Shown here: one piece after another, positions 44,003 to 52,588 of the stretch
Numbering within the stretch: the stretch's first letter is position 1
Layout of the letters: every line of letters begins with the position of its first letter
NCBI GenBank assembly: GCA_026994795.1
Contig: JALWQB010000168.1
Coordinates: 1-52,616, forward strand
Source: Deltaproteobacteria bacterium
GTDB lineage: Bacteria; Desulfobacterota; Dissulfuribacteria; Dissulfuribacterales; Dissulfuribacteraceae
Length of the DNA stretch: 52,616 bases
Direction: 5' to 3'
The notes under the pieces: generated by a model
Databases searched by the model: none
What the model was told of the DNA's origin: nothing
What the model saw: only the letters and a program-made list of their open reading frames with translations
Translations under genes and position numbers: made by a program

Positions 44003-46435
44003 ATGGCTTTAAAAATTAATACAAATATAGCAGCGCTTACTGCCCATGCAAACATGAAGAAGACTGACTACAGGCTTGGAAAGTCACTTGAAAAGCTCTC
44101 TACGGGCTTGAGGATTAACAGGGCAGCGGATGATGCCTCGGGCCTTTCTATTGCCAACAGCCTGAAGGCGCAGTCTCTTGGCATTGGTCAGGCCATAAAG
44201 AATGCCAATGACGGCATTAGCATAGTGCAGATAGCTGATGCCGCGCTTGATGAGGCCATTAATATCGTAAATATCATACAGACAAAGTCTATTCAGGCAG
44301 CTCAGGATGGACAGACCCTTGAGACAAGAAAGGCTATTCAGGCAGACATTGACAAGCTGATGGCAGAGCTTGATGATATTGCCCAGTCAACGTCTTTTAA
44401 TGGGATGAAATTATTGAGCGGTAACTTTACAAATAAGAAGTTTCAGATTGGCGTATTCTCAGGACAGACTGTTACCATTAATATCAATTCAGCGGAATCC
44501 CAGAAGATTGGCCATGTAATAACAGGAAAGCTTGAGCTCACGAATGCCTCTGGCGGTCTTGTGGAGATGAGCGTTTACAGTAATATCCAGAACAAGGATG
44601 TTGATATTCAGGGAGTAGAGCTTAAATACAATAATTCCGCCAGAAATGGCATGGGAGCGCTTGCAGATGCCTTAAATAAGGTCTCTGACTCCACAGGGAT
44701 AACTGCTCAGGCCATTGTTGAGCTAAAGACTGACGAGGCAGTAAAGGCAGGCACAACAGGGACTGATTTTTCAATAAACGGCGTTAATATAGGCGCGGTC
44801 AGCACCCTTTCAAATGATTCAGACGGCTCTCTTGTAAATGCCATTAACAGTAAGTCCGACCAGCATGGCGTTACTGCAAGCATTGACAGCGCGGGAAAGC
44901 TCATGCTTGTAAGCAGTGACGGCAGGGCCATAGAGGTTACTGGGAGCGATGGAGGCGTCCTTGGCGGGGCGCATCTCAAGACCTTCGGCCATATAAGGCT
45001 CTATCAGACAAGCGCAAATCAGATTGTGATAACTGATAAGTCTGCCGGAGCGGCGCTTTCTTCCAGTGAAAATATTACGATCCAGAATTCCTTTAATACA
45101 AGCATTGATTCAGAGCTTGCAGCAGGCTCTGTACTGGCAGCAGGGACAAATATAATTACAAAAGGGAGCTCTCTCGGATTTAACCTTACAGGAGACAGGC
45201 TTGAAGGCAACGTAACCACGACTGTTGACAGCGTCATCAAGGCAGGCTCTGTATTAAGCGGCAATTCCGTCATTGGAAAAGACAGTATCCTCGGCGGGCT
45301 TGCAACAGTCGCGACAGATACTACCACCTATAATCAGTCAGTCCTCCTCTCCGGCACGATATTAAAGGCAGGCACTGTCCTTAAGGAAGGAACTGTGATT
45401 ACAACAGATATAACAACAGCAGCCGGCACAATTGGAGCTGGCAATAAGCTGTATGCAGATACGACCCTTAGCTCTGATGTTACCTTGCAGGAAGATATGG
45501 TGCTTAAAGGAGGCTCTATTGTCAACTCAGGCTCTGTGCTGGCGGAGGGCTCATATCTTGGGGCAGACTTTACTATTGCAGCGGATATGAATGTCAATAA
45601 TGACATGACCCTCCATACAGACTCTGTCATATATGATGATACAAATCTCAATATAAGCTCAGGCTCTACAATAGGCGGGGACTTTACGACATCTTCAGGG
45701 GCAAGCATTACCCTTACATCTGATATGACCCTTAAGAGCGGCTCAACTATCGTATCAGGCAGCGAGCTTGCGACCTCATCATCAATAGGCGCAGATGTAA
45801 CTACAAGCGAGGCAATAACCCTTACCGCTGATATGACCCTTGCCGCAGGCTCAACCATTGCGAGCCAGAGCACTCTGGCTAAGGACACAGTGCTTACAAA
45901 TGACCTGAGGGTGTATGCGCATGGATCATCAGGGACAATAGTAACGCTTGAGGCGGGAACTATCCTTGAAAAGCAATATACTGTCGCAGGGGACCAGTAT
46001 CTTGAATATGCCATGACAGCCAAATACGACAGCTCTAATAACTCAGTGCTGGCGGCAGGCACAGTGCTTGCTCCAAACAATGGTGGCATTTCAGGGACAG
46101 AGGTGGTGGATGTAGAGCGCTTCAGCCTTGCGGATATAGATGTTACCTCCCATGAAAGCGCACAAATTGGCATATCAATAGCGGCGGCAGCCCTTAAAAA
46201 CCTCAATGCAATAAAGGCAGAGCTCGGCTCTATACAGAATCAGCTTACAAGCACTATTGGAAACCTTACAACTACAAGGGTAAATGTGCTTGCAGCCGAA
46301 TCGCAGATAAGGGATGTTGACTTTGCTGAAGAGTCAGCAACCTATTCAAAGATGCAAATCCTCATACAGGCAGGCACGTTTGCAATGGCGCAGGCCAATG
46401 CAGTATCTCAGAATGTGCTTCAGTTGTTACAATAG
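44003..46435 (+). CDS. Giant flagellin with hexapeptide-like repeat insert (copy 1)
   Basis: An 810-residue flagellin. The N-terminal D0/D1 region (residues 1-175) and C-terminal D1/D0 region (705-810, ending ATYSKMQILIQAGTFAMAQANAVSQNVLQLLQ) are canonical. Between them, residues about 240-315 match the flagellin-IN motif, and about 365-690 consist of degenerate six-residue repeats of the type T-[IVL]-x-x-G-S. This insert would replace the usual D2/D3 surface domains. A strong AAGGAGG site precedes the ATG. It is followed by a FliS-type chaperone gene and a second similar flagellin. Filament subunit by family; the insert's fold (beta-solenoid) is inferred. Confidence 0.93.
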   Translation: MALKINTNIAALTAHANMKKTDYRLGKSLEKLSTGLRINRAADDASGLSIANSLKAQSLGIGQAIKNANDGISIVQIADAALDEAINIVNIIQTKSIQAAQDGQTLETRKAIQADIDKLMAELDDIAQSTSFNGMKLLSGNFTNKKFQIGVFSGQTVTININSAESQKIGHVITGKLELTNASGGLVEMSVYSNIQNKDVDIQGVELKYNNSARNGMGALADALNKVSDSTGITAQAIVELKTDEAVKAGTTGTDFSINGVNIGAVSTLSNDSDGSLVNAINSKSDQHGVTASIDSAGKLMLVSSDGRAIEVTGSDGGVLGGAHLKTFGHIRLYQTSANQIVITDKSAGAALSSSENITIQNSFNTSIDSELAAGSVLAAGTNIITKGSSLGFNLTGDRLEGNVTTTVDSVIKAGSVLSGNSVIGKDSILGGLATVATDTTTYNQSVLLSGTILKAGTVLKEGTVITTDITTAAGTIGAGNKLYADTTLSSDVTLQEDMVLKGGSIVNSGSVLAEGSYLGADFTIAADMNVNNDMTLHTDSVIYDDTNLNISSGSTIGGDFTTSSGASITLTSDMTLKSGSTIVSGSELATSSSIGADVTTSEAITLTADMTLAAGSTIASQSTLAKDTVLTNDLRVYAHGSSGTIVTLEAGTILEKQYTVAGDQYLEYAMTAKYDSSNNSVLAAGTVLAPNNGGISGTEVVDVERFSLADIDVTSHESAQIGISIAAAALKNLNAIKAELGSIQNQLTSTIGNLTTTRVNVLAAESQIRDVDFAEESATYSKMQILIQAGTFAMAQANAVSQNVLQLLQ
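45095..46072 (+). repeat. Hexapeptide-like repeat region of flagellin copy 1
   Basis: About 325 codons of degenerate six-residue periodicity (for example SGSTIG, LKSGST, LAAGST, IASQST). The DNA repeats are diverged, so the periodicity is kept at protein level. Small residues and Thr/Ser alternate with a buried aliphatic position, as in beta-helix proteins. Confidence 0.8.
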
Positions 46436-46475
46436 GTAATACATTAATTATTAAATATTAAGGAGGTCAATAATT

Positions 46476-46937
46476 ATGACTACTACAATAGAGAGACATG
46501 CAATGAGCTTTAAGGACAATCCCAAACAAGTGGTTATGTTTCTTTATGATATGGCGTTAATGTCTATGTTAAAGGCATATAAGGCCATTGAATTAAGGGA
46601 TATAGAGGGTAAAATTGTCAATATCTCTTATGCAGTAGATGCAGTGAATGAATTGTTAAAGACCCTGTCAGATGATGCCGATAGAGAAGTTGTAAATTTT
46701 CTATCAGGCCTCTATGTCTCCATAATAAAGGAGCTTGCCCGTATAAATGCTACAAATGACCTAAAGGCGTTAAAGCTTGCTATAAAATATATCGGCTCGC
46801 TGAGAGAAATATGGGTGAAAAAGGCCATGAGCGAACAAGATTCAAATGTCTCAGAAGGGTTTAGTTCAGATAAAAATTATTATGTCTCACACTGGACTGA
46901 TGAGGAAAGAGATATTTTTAAGGCTGCATCTATTTGA
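46476..46937 (+). CDS. fliS: FliS-type flagellin export chaperone (paralogue 1)
   Basis: A 153-residue helical protein matching FliS: an N-terminal region that places a conserved Tyr/Phe-rich helix (VVMFLYDMALMSMLKAYKAIE), then helices with VNFLSGLYVSIIKELARIN and LKLAIKYIGSLREIW. FliS binds the C-terminal D0 helix of flagellin and stops premature polymerisation. It is clearly paralogous to the gene at 51200-51697. An AAGGAGGT site lies before the ATG. Its position between the two large flagellins suggests specialisation for them. The C-terminal 30 residues are not conserved with the other paralogue. Confidence 0.82.
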   Translation: MTTTIERHAMSFKDNPKQVVMFLYDMALMSMLKAYKAIELRDIEGKIVNISYAVDAVNELLKTLSDDADREVVNFLSGLYVSIIKELARINATNDLKALKLAIKYIGSLREIWVKKAMSEQDSNVSEGFSSDKNYYVSHWTDEERDIFKAASI

Positions 46938-46995
46938 TATTACAGAATTTTTATAAGAATATGAACACTTTTTATGAACAATGTCTAAAAAATAT

Positions 46996-47023
46996 TAAAG
47001 TTTCCTGACTGAAGAGACGATAA
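46996..47023 (+). promoter_or_regulatory. Candidate sigma-28 (FliA) promoter of flagellin copy 2
   Basis: TAAAGTTT (46996-47003) is followed after 12 bases by GACGATAA (47016-47023). The FliA consensus is TAAAGTTT-N11-GCCGATAA, so the boxes match at 8/8 and 7/8 but the spacing is one base long. It lies 135 bases before the flagellin ATG. Confidence 0.6.
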
Positions 47024-47083
47024 GAGAGATGAAAAGGGAAAAGATTATATAATAAATAAAAGGAGGTGATAAGCTGCTTTAAT

Positions 47084-47167
47084 ATGGTAATTAAAGTGGT
47101 TAATAAATATGTATTATTGGCACGGACAGCCTTAAAAAAATCAAGGAGGATTAAAATATGGCACTGA
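47084..47167 (+). other. Possible 27-codon leader ORF overlapping the flagellin start
   Basis: An ATG at 47084 opens a 27-codon frame (basic, starting MVIKVV) that ends with TGA at 47165-47167, just inside the flagellin gene. A perfect anti-16S complement (AAAGGAGGTGAT, 47059-47070) lies upstream, but spacing to this ATG is long (about 15 bases). It could be a leader peptide coupling translation of flagellin, or chance. Confidence 0.25.
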
Positions 47168-49593
47168 AAATAAACACTAATATAGCGGCATTAAATGCGC
47201 ATGCCTATCTCAAGAAGTCTGACGCTTCAATGAGCAAGTCTCTTGAAAGGCTATCTACAGGGCTCAGGATAAACCGCTCTGCGGATGACGCCTCGGGAAT
47301 GGTTATCGCCAATACCTTGAAGGCGCAGTCTCTTGGCATAGGGCAGGCAGTAAAGAATGCCAATGATGGTATCAGTATTGTCCAGATTGCAGATGCTGCT
47401 CTGGACGAGGCTGTAAACATAGTTAATGTAATCAAGACCAAGGCGGTTCAGGCCGCTCAAGACGGTCAAACCCTTACCTCTCGTAAGGCCATTCAGGCCG
47501 ACATAGAAAAGCTTATGGACGAGTTGGATGATATCGCGCGCACGACATCATTCAACGGCATGAGGCTTCTCAGCGGAAACTTCACAAATAAAAAGTTCCA
47601 GATAGGCTCATTTTCAGGGCAGACCGTTACTATGAACATAGCGTCTGCCGAGTCCACTAAGATCGGCCATGTAATTACAGGGAAACTGGTGCTTACAAAT
47701 GCCTCTGGGGGCGACGTAAGCCTCAGTATTTTCAGTAACGTCCAGAATAGAGAGGTCAATATTCAGACTGTTGACTTCCAATACAATAACTCTAAGGCCA
47801 ATGGCATGGGCGCATTAGCTGATGCTATGAATAAGGTCTCTGACGCCACTGGCATAACTGCTCAGGCCATTGTGCAGTCCACTACGGATAAGGCGGTAGC
47901 CGCAGGGACAACAGGGTCTGACTTTGCGATTAATGGCATTACAATAGGAGAGGTTACCGTAATAGACAATGATGCAGACGGCTCTCTTGTGAATGCCATT
48001 AACAATAAAAGCAACCTGCATGGGGTAGTGGCAAGCATAGACGGCAACGGCAGGCTTACACTTTTGTCAAATGACGGGCGCGCAATCAAGGTTACAGGGA
48101 GCGACGGAGGGGTGCTTGGCTCTTCCAATATGAACACCTTTGGTTATATCCGTCTTTATCAGACAAGCGCAAGCGAGATAGTGATAACTGATAAGGCGGC
48201 AGGAAAGGCTCTTGCATCCACTGAAAATATCACCCTTAATTCTTCTGACTATACGCTTGCGATTGATTCCACGTTAGCGGCGGGCTCTATCCTTAACTCA
48301 GGGACCCATGTGATTGCTGAAAAGAGCACTCTTGGGTTCAATCTTACCGGGGCAAGGCTCAATGGCGACATCACCACTACCTATGACAGTACATTAAACG
48401 CTGGCTCAGTCCTGTCCTCAAATTCAGTCATAGCCAAAAATACCTTGCTTGGCGGCTCTGCAACTGTGGCAACAGATACCACAACCCAGTCTGATTCCGT
48501 GTTGACTGCTGGGTCTAAACTTGCGTCAGGCACAATCATTAAAAAGGGCACTGTAGTAACAACTGACATATCAACATCCAATGGCATTGTCTCCTCAGGG
48601 ACAGTGTTAAATGCGGATGCCACGCTTAATGCAGATGTTACGCTTCAGGCTGATATGATACTGAAGACAGGTTCCGTAGTGGATTCAGGGTCTGTGCTGT
48701 CTGAAGACTCAAAACTGGGCGCTGACTTTACGCTTGGCGCTGATATGAATGTCAATTCCAATATGACCTTAAAGGCTGATTCTACTATTGTAGACAGCAC
48801 TAATCTCAATATAGTTGCCGGCTCTACAATAGGCGGCGCTGTTACTACCGCATCAGATATTGATATAACGCTGACTGCTGATATGACCTTGAAGTCAGGG
48901 TCAGTCCTCTCCTCAGGCAGCGAGCTTGCCTCAGGCTCAACCCTTGGCGCAAACTTTACCACTGCAGAGGACATAACCCTGACAGAAGATATGACCCTTG
49001 CCGCCGGCTCTACTATTGCAAGCGGCAGCACGCTTGCCGCAGACACTGTGCTTACAAATGACCTTATTGTCTATGCGCAGGGCAGCAGCGGCGACACCAT
49101 TACCCTGTCGGCAGGGACGGTCCTTGAAAAGCAATATACTATTGCAGGAGACCAATATCTTGAGTACTCCATGACAGTAAAGTATAATACCAGCAATAAC
49201 ACTGTGTTAAAGAGCGGGACTATCCTTGCGCAAAATGATGGCGGCGTATCAGGGACAGAAATTCAGGAGGCAGTAAAATACAGCCTTGCTGATATTGACG
49301 TTACCTCTCAGGAGGGGGCTCAGATAGGCATTACTATTGCCGATGCCGCCCTCCAGAGCCTTAACACTATTAAGGCGGAGCTTGGTTCTACGCAGAACCA
49401 GCTTACCAGCACAATCGCCAACCTTACGACTACAAGGGTCAATGTTACATCTGCTGAATCTCAAATTCGTGATGTTGACTTCGCTGAAGAGTCTGCAAAC
49501 TTCTCTAAGATGCAGATACTCATGCAGGCAGGTACATTTGCAATGGCTCAGGCAAACGCCACCTCGCAAAATGTGCTGCAGCTGCTGCAATAA
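47158..49593 (+). CDS. Giant flagellin with hexapeptide-like repeat insert (copy 2)
   Basis: An 811-residue flagellin closely related to copy 1, with the same layout: D0/D1 N-terminus (residues 1-175), flagellin-IN segment (about 240-315), six-residue repeat region (about 366-691) and C-terminal D1/D0 (ending ANFSKMQILMQAGTFAMAQANATSQNVLQLLQ). Length and insert position are nearly identical to copy 1 while many residues differ, so the pair is an older duplication kept under selection. AAGGAGG lies just before the ATG. It has a candidate sigma-28 promoter upstream and a strong terminator downstream, so it may be a separate transcript from copy 1. Confidence 0.93.
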   Translation: MALKINTNIAALNAHAYLKKSDASMSKSLERLSTGLRINRSADDASGMVIANTLKAQSLGIGQAVKNANDGISIVQIADAALDEAVNIVNVIKTKAVQAAQDGQTLTSRKAIQADIEKLMDELDDIARTTSFNGMRLLSGNFTNKKFQIGSFSGQTVTMNIASAESTKIGHVITGKLVLTNASGGDVSLSIFSNVQNREVNIQTVDFQYNNSKANGMGALADAMNKVSDATGITAQAIVQSTTDKAVAAGTTGSDFAINGITIGEVTVIDNDADGSLVNAINNKSNLHGVVASIDGNGRLTLLSNDGRAIKVTGSDGGVLGSSNMNTFGYIRLYQTSASEIVITDKAAGKALASTENITLNSSDYTLAIDSTLAAGSILNSGTHVIAEKSTLGFNLTGARLNGDITTTYDSTLNAGSVLSSNSVIAKNTLLGGSATVATDTTTQSDSVLTAGSKLASGTIIKKGTVVTTDISTSNGIVSSGTVLNADATLNADVTLQADMILKTGSVVDSGSVLSEDSKLGADFTLGADMNVNSNMTLKADSTIVDSTNLNIVAGSTIGGAVTTASDIDITLTADMTLKSGSVLSSGSELASGSTLGANFTTAEDITLTEDMTLAAGSTIASGSTLAADTVLTNDLIVYAQGSSGDTITLSAGTVLEKQYTIAGDQYLEYSMTVKYNTSNNTVLKSGTILAQNDGGVSGTEIQEAVKYSLADIDVTSQEGAQIGITIADAALQSLNTIKAELGSTQNQLTSTIANLTTTRVNVTSAESQIRDVDFAEESANFSKMQILMQAGTFAMAQANATSQNVLQLLQ
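48253..49230 (+). repeat. Hexapeptide-like repeat region of flagellin copy 2
   Basis: About 325 codons with the same six-residue periodicity as copy 1 (for example LAAGST, IASGST, LSSGSE). The two inserts align along their length, so the duplication included the whole insert. Confidence 0.8.
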
Positions 49594-49649
49594 TTACCAT
49601 TATAATATCAAAAACAGGTCTAATATCCTTATATTGGTTATACTCAGGA

Positions 49650-49684
49650 GGAGAGGGGGCAACTGCCCCCTCTCCTTGCCTTTA
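49650..49684 (+). terminator. Strong terminator after flagellin copy 2
   Basis: A 12-bp near-perfect stem, GGAGAGGGGGCA (49650-49661) and TGCCCCCTCTCC (49664-49675), with a very short loop, followed by TTGCCTTTAT. It lies about 57 bases after the flagellin stop. Confidence 0.88.
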
Positions 49685-49687
49685 TAA

Positions 49688-49703
49688 GGGCATAGATTAT
49701 GCA
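49688..49703 (+). promoter_or_regulatory. Candidate sigma-54 promoter of fliD
   Basis: GGGCATAGATTATGCA keeps the essential GG (49689-49690) and GC (49701-49702) dinucleotides with the correct 10-base interval, and matches TGGCAC-N5-TTGC at most other positions. It sits just after the terminator and 33 bases before the fliD ATG. Confidence 0.45.
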
Positions 49704-49735
49704 GTCCGCTTTTAAAAAAGTGGAGGGGATGTAGC

Positions 49736-51184
49736 ATGTTAGGCAATATAAATGTCCTTGGACTGGGCTCAGGCTTAGAGCTTAGAAATATACTTGACCA
49801 GTTGAGAGAGGCGGATGAAGCGCCTTTAAAAAAGCTTGAAACCCAAAAAGAGACATTAAAAGAGCAGGTTAATCAGTTTACGGAGCTTAATGGCGACCTG
49901 TTGGATATAAAATCTATTGCCCTTAGCCTTAGTTTAGAGTCCAGTTATATAGGCCGTTCCATTAATAATAGCAATGAAAGCGCCCTGAATGCGAATGTTT
50001 CAGCAGGCGCTGAGGCAGGCAGGCATAATATAAGGGTGTTAAGGCTTGCTCAAAAGAGCGTCTGGGAAAGCGATGGGGTAAAATCTACAGATTATGTGAT
50101 AAACCCAGGGAATAAGCCTGCAAAATTTTCCTATCAAATTGGCGATAAGGGAGCTGTTACATTAGAAGTTCCCCCAAAGACTACATTATCTTCCCTTGCT
50201 GGCCTTATAAACAACGACCCCAAAAACCCTGGAGTTACTGCAAAGATTATAAATACAGGCGATAAGAAGGCGCCTTATAAACTGGTGCTTACATCTAAGG
50301 GAACAGGTGAAGAAAATAGAATATCAATCAATAGCCTCCCTAAGCATATAAAGTTTAGCCCAGTCGGACAAGAGGCGTCAGTTGATAATGTGTCTAAGCA
50401 ATCAAATTCTCATCATGACAGTGGGGAGGCAGATAATGGGGCGCAGCAAGGCCTTGATGCAGAGATAGAGGTGGACGGGATTATTTACAAAAGGGCAAAT
50501 AATGAAAATATAAATGACATATTGAGCGGGGTAACTCTAAACCTTTATGATACGGGAAACGCTACTATCAATATAAGGCCAGATACAGACAAGATAAAGG
50601 ATAAGATGCTTGAGCTTATAGATAAGATAAATACCTTTATCGGTCATATTCAGGAACAGACGGGATACGATGAGGATAATAATCCAAAACTTTTGACAGA
50701 TAACGGCACATTGAGGACATTGCCCTCACAGCTCTTAACTGTGCTGGGAAAGGAGATAGATACTGGGGGTTCGATAAAGAGTCTGTATGACCTTGGCCTT
50801 GAGATGAAGCGTGACGGGACATTTAAAATAGATGAGACAAAGCTGAATGATGCTGTAAAGAACAACTTTGAAGAATTAAAGATTTTTCTCTATGGTGACG
50901 ATGATAAGGATATAGACGGATTTGCCTCTTATCTCAATGACACATTGAGAGAGTGGACGCACCCTTCAAGGGGGCTTCTGGCCATAGAGCAAAAGAATGT
51001 GTCCCAAAAATTGGATAGATTAGAGGGGCAAATTGAGTCAACTAAGGCAAGGCTTGATAAGAAGTATGAGATATTATCAAGGCAATTTGCCGAGTTAGAC
51101 AGCTTTATGAGCAATATGCAGTCAACTTCTGATTATTTGACAACCCAGTTTGACTCATTGCTCAATGCCCAGCAGAAAAAATAG
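49736..51184 (+). CDS. fliD: Flagellar filament cap protein FliD
   Basis: A 482-residue cap protein. The N-terminal FliD_N domain has GLGSGLELRNILDQLREADEAPLKKLE and the coiled-coil start; the C-terminal FliD_C domain has VKNNFEELKIFLYGDDD and ends in a coiled coil (LDKKYEILSRQFAELDSFMSNMQSTSDYLTTQFDSLL). It caps the growing filament and inserts flagellin. GGAGGGG lies 7 bases before the ATG. It opens the fliD-fliS-(coiled-coil gene)-flaG run, the usual filament-assembly cluster. Confidence 0.95.
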   Translation: MLGNINVLGLGSGLELRNILDQLREADEAPLKKLETQKETLKEQVNQFTELNGDLLDIKSIALSLSLESSYIGRSINNSNESALNANVSAGAEAGRHNIRVLRLAQKSVWESDGVKSTDYVINPGNKPAKFSYQIGDKGAVTLEVPPKTTLSSLAGLINNDPKNPGVTAKIINTGDKKAPYKLVLTSKGTGEENRISINSLPKHIKFSPVGQEASVDNVSKQSNSHHDSGEADNGAQQGLDAEIEVDGIIYKRANNENINDILSGVTLNLYDTGNATINIRPDTDKIKDKMLELIDKINTFIGHIQEQTGYDEDNNPKLLTDNGTLRTLPSQLLTVLGKEIDTGGSIKSLYDLGLEMKRDGTFKIDETKLNDAVKNNFEELKIFLYGDDDKDIDGFASYLNDTLREWTHPSRGLLAIEQKNVSQKLDRLEGQIESTKARLDKKYEILSRQFAELDSFMSNMQSTSDYLTTQFDSLLNAQQKK

Positions 51185-51199
51185 AGTGAGGATTAAGCG

Positions 51200-51697
51200 A
51201 TGCAAGCAGGACTTAAGGCCTATCAGAAAACCAGCATAACAACAGCGGACAAGCTGAGACTCATATTGTTGATGTATGAGGCGTGCATTAGACATTTATT
51301 TAAGCTGAAAGAGGCTATAGAAAAGAAAAACCTCAAGAAAAAGGGAGAGCATTTAAGTAAATCCATTGAAATTATAAACGAGCTTATAAATTCACTGAAA
51401 GATGATAAAAACGATGAGGTTGTCCAGTTTCTGACAGGTCTATATGTGTCAATTATTCAGGCGTTAGGGAAAGTTAATATAGAAAATGACATAAATACAG
51501 TAGTAATGGCCATAAAATACATAGCCCAACTGCGCTCTATATGGAAAGAACATGTAATGAAGGCGAATGTGCATTCAAAAGAGGGATTAAAAGGGGTATC
51601 AAATTCTTATAAGAGCGGAGAGAAGAGAATATTAAGGGGCGGTGGCGTTAATACCCCTACCTATTCCAATATTCAATCAGTATATGGGGGATACTAA
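51200..51697 (+). CDS. fliS: Flagellin export chaperone FliS (paralogue 2)
   Basis: A 165-residue FliS. It has YQKTSITTADKLRLILLMYEACIRHLFKLKEAIE near the N-terminus and VQFLTGLYVSIIQALGKVN / MAIKYIAQLRSIWKEH helices, with a Gly/Asn/Tyr-rich tail of about 35 residues. It lies 15 bases after fliD, and its stop overlaps the next start (TAATG). Together with the gene at 46476-46937 it gives two FliS-type chaperones in one locus. Confidence 0.93.
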   Translation: MQAGLKAYQKTSITTADKLRLILLMYEACIRHLFKLKEAIEKKNLKKKGEHLSKSIEIINELINSLKDDKNDEVVQFLTGLYVSIIQALGKVNIENDINTVVMAIKYIAQLRSIWKEHVMKANVHSKEGLKGVSNSYKSGEKRILRGGGVNTPTYSNIQSVYGGY

Positions 51698-52143
51698 TGA
51701 AAGCTGATAATTTTCAAAGAGGATATTCAGAAAAAGATATACTTTCAAATCTCAATGATGCTATTTTATCGTTTGCGCAGTATCAGGATGAGCTTTCAAA
51801 CAATTTGGAAAAATTTCCGATGAAGGTTATGAAAGAATTATCAAAATGGAATAATCGCCATCAAAAAGAGGTAGCAGTTGTAAGTTTTTGGGTAGAGGCG
51901 TTTTTAACTGCCTTAAGAAATGGCCTTTTTTCAAAAAGGCAGGGCGAAGAGACAGCTTACAGGATAAAGACGCTTCAAGAAAGGGAAGATAAATTATATG
52001 ATAAGATTAATTTAATAAAGGAAGAATTACAGAGAAAGAGACATAAGATAAAGGACAAGATGGGTATTTTAACAAAATATTCTTTTAGTATGAGCCGTGG
52101 TTATAACAATTACGGGTCTAACTATATAAATGCGAATGCCTGA
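51697..52143 (+). CDS. Coiled-coil protein in the usual fliT position
   Basis: A 148-residue, strongly charged protein. It is predicted helical, with a long coiled-coil stretch (about residues 85-125: RIKTLQEREDKLYDKINLIKEELQRKRHKIKD) and a short Tyr/Asn-rich tail. It is translationally coupled to fliS through TAATG. In many bacteria fliD-fliS is followed by fliT, a helical chaperone of FliD; the position fits, but no FliT motif is clear, so this is an unassigned flagellar accessory protein. Confidence 0.7.
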   Translation: MKADNFQRGYSEKDILSNLNDAILSFAQYQDELSNNLEKFPMKVMKELSKWNNRHQKEVAVVSFWVEAFLTALRNGLFSKRQGEETAYRIKTLQEREDKLYDKINLIKEELQRKRHKIKDKMGILTKYSFSMSRGYNNYGSNYINANA

Positions 52144-52195
52144 AGGGATACTGACTATCATTTAGGCAGTAATTGTAAAAGACAGGAGGTGGTCT

Positions 52196-52588
52196 ATGAT
52201 GTCAAGGATAGACGCAAGCGTAAATACAGCCGTTAATACAGCTATAAATACCTCAGCAAAGTCGTCATCTTCTCAGCTGTCGCGCTCATCCCCCAAAAGG
52301 GAAGATGATACTTCTTCTCAGAATATATCAGGTGAGGTGGCGCGAGAGGCATCTAAGCTCTCAAAAGATGAGCTTGCCGCGATTGTAAAGGATATTGCCA
52401 GTGACCTTGAGCTTGTTCAGACAAAGATATCAGTGCGTTTTGATAAGGAGAGCGATGTAGGGATAATGGAGGTTGTGGACAGGCAGACAGGACAGGTCAT
52501 AAAGCAGATGCCGCCTGAAGAGATAGTCAAGATAAAGAAGGCCTTTAAGACGCTGGTAACAGGCTTTCTCATAAATGAAATGGCATAA
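52196..52588 (+). CDS. flaG: FlaG family flagellar protein
   Basis: A 130-residue protein with a low-complexity, Ser-rich N-terminus (about residues 1-70) and a conserved C-terminal FlaG core: DLELVQTKISVRFDKESDVGIMEVVDRQTGQVIKQMPPEEIVKI. FlaG affects filament length in some bacteria. A strong AGGAGGT site sits a few bases before ATG 52196, with a second in-frame ATG immediately after. It is the last full gene of the window. Confidence 0.9.
   Translation: MMSRIDASVNTAVNTAINTSAKSSSSQLSRSSPKREDDTSSQNISGEVAREASKLSKDELAAIVKDIASDLELVQTKISVRFDKESDVGIMEVVDRQTGQVIKQMPPEEIVKIKKAFKTLVTGFLINEMA

Noticed and set aside
45334-46206. 290-codon minus-strand frame inside flagellin copy 1, and similar frames inside copy 2
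   Set aside because: Shadow frames of repetitive, Ser/Thr/Ala-rich coding sequence; the plus-strand flagellin is unambiguous.
47115-47130. TGGCAC before flagellin copy 2 as a sigma-54 site
   Set aside because: No GC dinucleotide at the required distance, and it would overlap the ribosome-binding region.
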